Shown: positions 63,020 to 64,000 of the stretch, in pieces
How the letters are laid out: each line of letters opens with the position of its first letter
Numbering within the stretch: position 1 is the stretch's first letter
Origin: REEB95 sp963785735
GTDB taxonomy: Bacteria; Pseudomonadota; Alphaproteobacteria; ATCC43930; CGMCC-115725
NCBI GenBank assembly: GCA_963785735.1
Contig: CAWAWJ010000001.1
Span: forward strand, 434,001 to 498,000
Direction: 5' to 3'
Length of the DNA stretch: 64,000 bases
The notes under the pieces: model-generated
The model's database searches: none
What the model was told of the DNA's origin: nothing
The model's input: the letters and a program-made list of their open reading frames with translations, nothing else
Position numbers and translations under genes: made by a program

Positions 63020-64000
63020 TCAGCCGTTCTCGGGCAGCTTCCTGTCGGCATAGGGGAACCAGTCGCGCTTGCGCTCCTGGACGTAATCGAGATGCACGTG
63101 CTTGGGCTCGCGGAAGGCGTCGAGCCCCTCGGCGCCGAGCTCGCGCCCGATGCCGCTGTGACGCATGCCGCCGAAGGGCGCGGCGTTGTTGTCGGAGAGC
63201 GGATCGTTGATCCAGAAGCTGCCCGCCTTGATGTTTTCCATGGCGCGCATGGCGAGCTCGAGATTCTTGGTGTAGATCGTGGCGCCGAGGCCGTATTCGG
63301 AATCGTTCGCCCGCTTGATCGCCTCGCTCGAATCCTTGACGGTGAAGATCGACACCACCGGGCCGAACAATTCCTCCTTGGTGGCGATGCCGCCATGGCG
63401 CATCTTCGATATCACCGTCGGCTGGAAGAAATGGCCCTTGAGGCCGCCCGGCTGGTACCGCTTGCCGCCCAAGAGCAATTCCGCCCCTTCGGAGAGCACG
63501 GTCGCGACCTGTTTCTCGAGCTTCTCGACCGCGTCCCCCGAAATGAGCGGTCCCATATCCGTCTTCGGATCGCTTGGATCACCCACTTTCAGCGCCTTCA
63601 CATGGTCGACGACGCGCTTGGTGAAATCCTGGGCGATCGATTCGACCACGTAGATGCGTTTCGACGAGGTGCAAACCTGGCCCGCGTTCAAGAGCCGCGC
63701 CCACACCGCGCCGCGTGACGCGATATCGAGATCGGCGTCCTCGAACACGATCAGCGGGTCGATGCCGCCCAATTCGAGATTGACCTTCTTCAACTGCGAG
63801 CCGGCTTCGGCGGCGATCTGCTTGCCGACCGCGGTCGAGCCGGTGAAGGCGATCATGTCGATGTCGGGATGGGCGGTTAAAATCTTGCCGGTGTCGCCGG
63901 CGCCGGTGACGATATTGACCACGCCCGGCGGCAACCCGTCATAACATTCGCCCAGCATCAATCCGGAGAGCGGGTTCTGGTGCGGCGGCTTGCACACCAC
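63020..64000 (-). CDS. NAD(P)-dependent aldehyde dehydrogenase (5' partial)
   Basis: C-terminal 326 residues of an aldehyde dehydrogenase that oxidises an aldehyde to an acid. Visible are the cofactor-binding FTGSTAVGKQIAAEAG, the general-base Glu in NLELGGIDPLIV, the nucleophilic Cys in NAGQVCTSSKRIYV, and the late EELFGPVVSIF and GSFWINDP. All catalytic parts are intact, but about 150 N-terminal residues lie beyond the right edge of the window. Which aldehyde is used cannot be told. Confidence 0.92.
   Translation of the reverse strand: MVCKPPHQNPLSGLMLGECYDGLPPGVVNIVTGAGDTGKILTAHPDIDMIAFTGSTAVGKQIAAEAGSQLKKVNLELGGIDPLIVFEDADLDIASRGAVWARLLNAGQVCTSSKRIYVVESIAQDFTKRVVDHVKALKVGDPSDPKTDMGPLISGDAVEKLEKQVATVLSEGAELLLGGKRYQPGGLKGHFFQPTVISKMRHGGIATKEELFGPVVSIFTVKDSSEAIKRANDSEYGLGATIYTKNLELAMRAMENIKAGSFWINDPLSDNNAAPFGGMRHSGIGRELGAEGLDAFREPKHVHLDYVQERKRDWFPYADRKLPENG

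Noticed and set aside
1..64000. CRISPR arrays, tRNA or rRNA genes, prophage or conjugation genes
   Set aside because: Looked for across the window. The only regular repeats are within the PEP-CTERM gene, and no tRNA-like cloverleaf, rRNA or phage/conjugation protein was recognised by eye.

Overview
The window is a GC-rich chromosomal segment from a Gram-negative bacterium, most likely an alphaproteobacterium. The evidence is an ADP-heptose enzyme (HldE), an SbmA/BacA-type ABC protein, Wza/Wzc export proteins and a decayed PAS_5-type gene of a kind common in Rhodospirillales-like genomes. Genus level cannot be judged from the sequence alone.

Layout. Positions 1-12.5 kb are ordinary housekeeping: a partial MetE-like enzyme, diacylglycerol kinase, a two-gene ABC importer without its binding protein, a Bcr/CflA efflux protein, lysyl-tRNA synthetase, an SbmA-like ABC protein, HldE, a PP2A-like phosphatase, a Nudix hydrolase and two small membrane proteins. 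Positions 13-57 kb are one large exopolysaccharide/capsule locus. It starts with the initiating phosphoglycosyltransferase (13.0 kb) and continues with eight glycosyltransferases, a Wzx flippase, two Wzy/WaaL-type membrane proteins, six SAM methyltransferases, a carbamoyltransferase, an acyltransferase, an AsnB-type amidotransferase and a CDP-paratose-2-epimerase-like enzyme. It ends with the export block (outer-membrane barrel, Wza, Wzc kinase) and a giant secreted PEP-CTERM repeat protein. Positions 57.3-60.9 kb hold a three-gene operon matching polyprenyl-phosphate arabinose synthesis (HAD-UbiA fusion, DprE1-like, DprE2-like). The right end has a conserved unknown gene, a Rieske-flavodoxin fusion and a partial aldehyde dehydrogenase.

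The most interesting content is at 38.5-42.7 kb. Three tightly coupled genes encode counterparts of all four Campylobacter jejuni enzymes that make the activated phosphoramidate used for O-methyl phosphoramidate capsule decoration: phosphoglutamine cytidylyltransferase (Cj1416-like), gamma-glutamyl-CDP-amidate hydrolase (Cj1417-like), and one 961-residue protein that fuses the CDP-amidate kinase (Cj1415-like, APS-kinase fold) to the L-glutamine kinase (Cj1418-like, PEP-synthase fold). They head a roughly 12 kb minus-strand operon (42715 to 30799) of glycosyltransferases, an epimerase, AsnB and a methyltransferase. Divergent from the operon lies a sulfotransferase-like gene followed by a methyltransferase. 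Because the final donor, 3'-phospho-CDP-amidate, chemically resembles PAPS, the sulfotransferase-like protein is a good candidate for the missing phosphoramidate transferase.

Decay marks are also present: a twice-frameshifted PAS_5 gene at 12.6 kb, an IS transposase tail at 29.5 kb, and a one-base frameshift at the end of the gene behind wzc.
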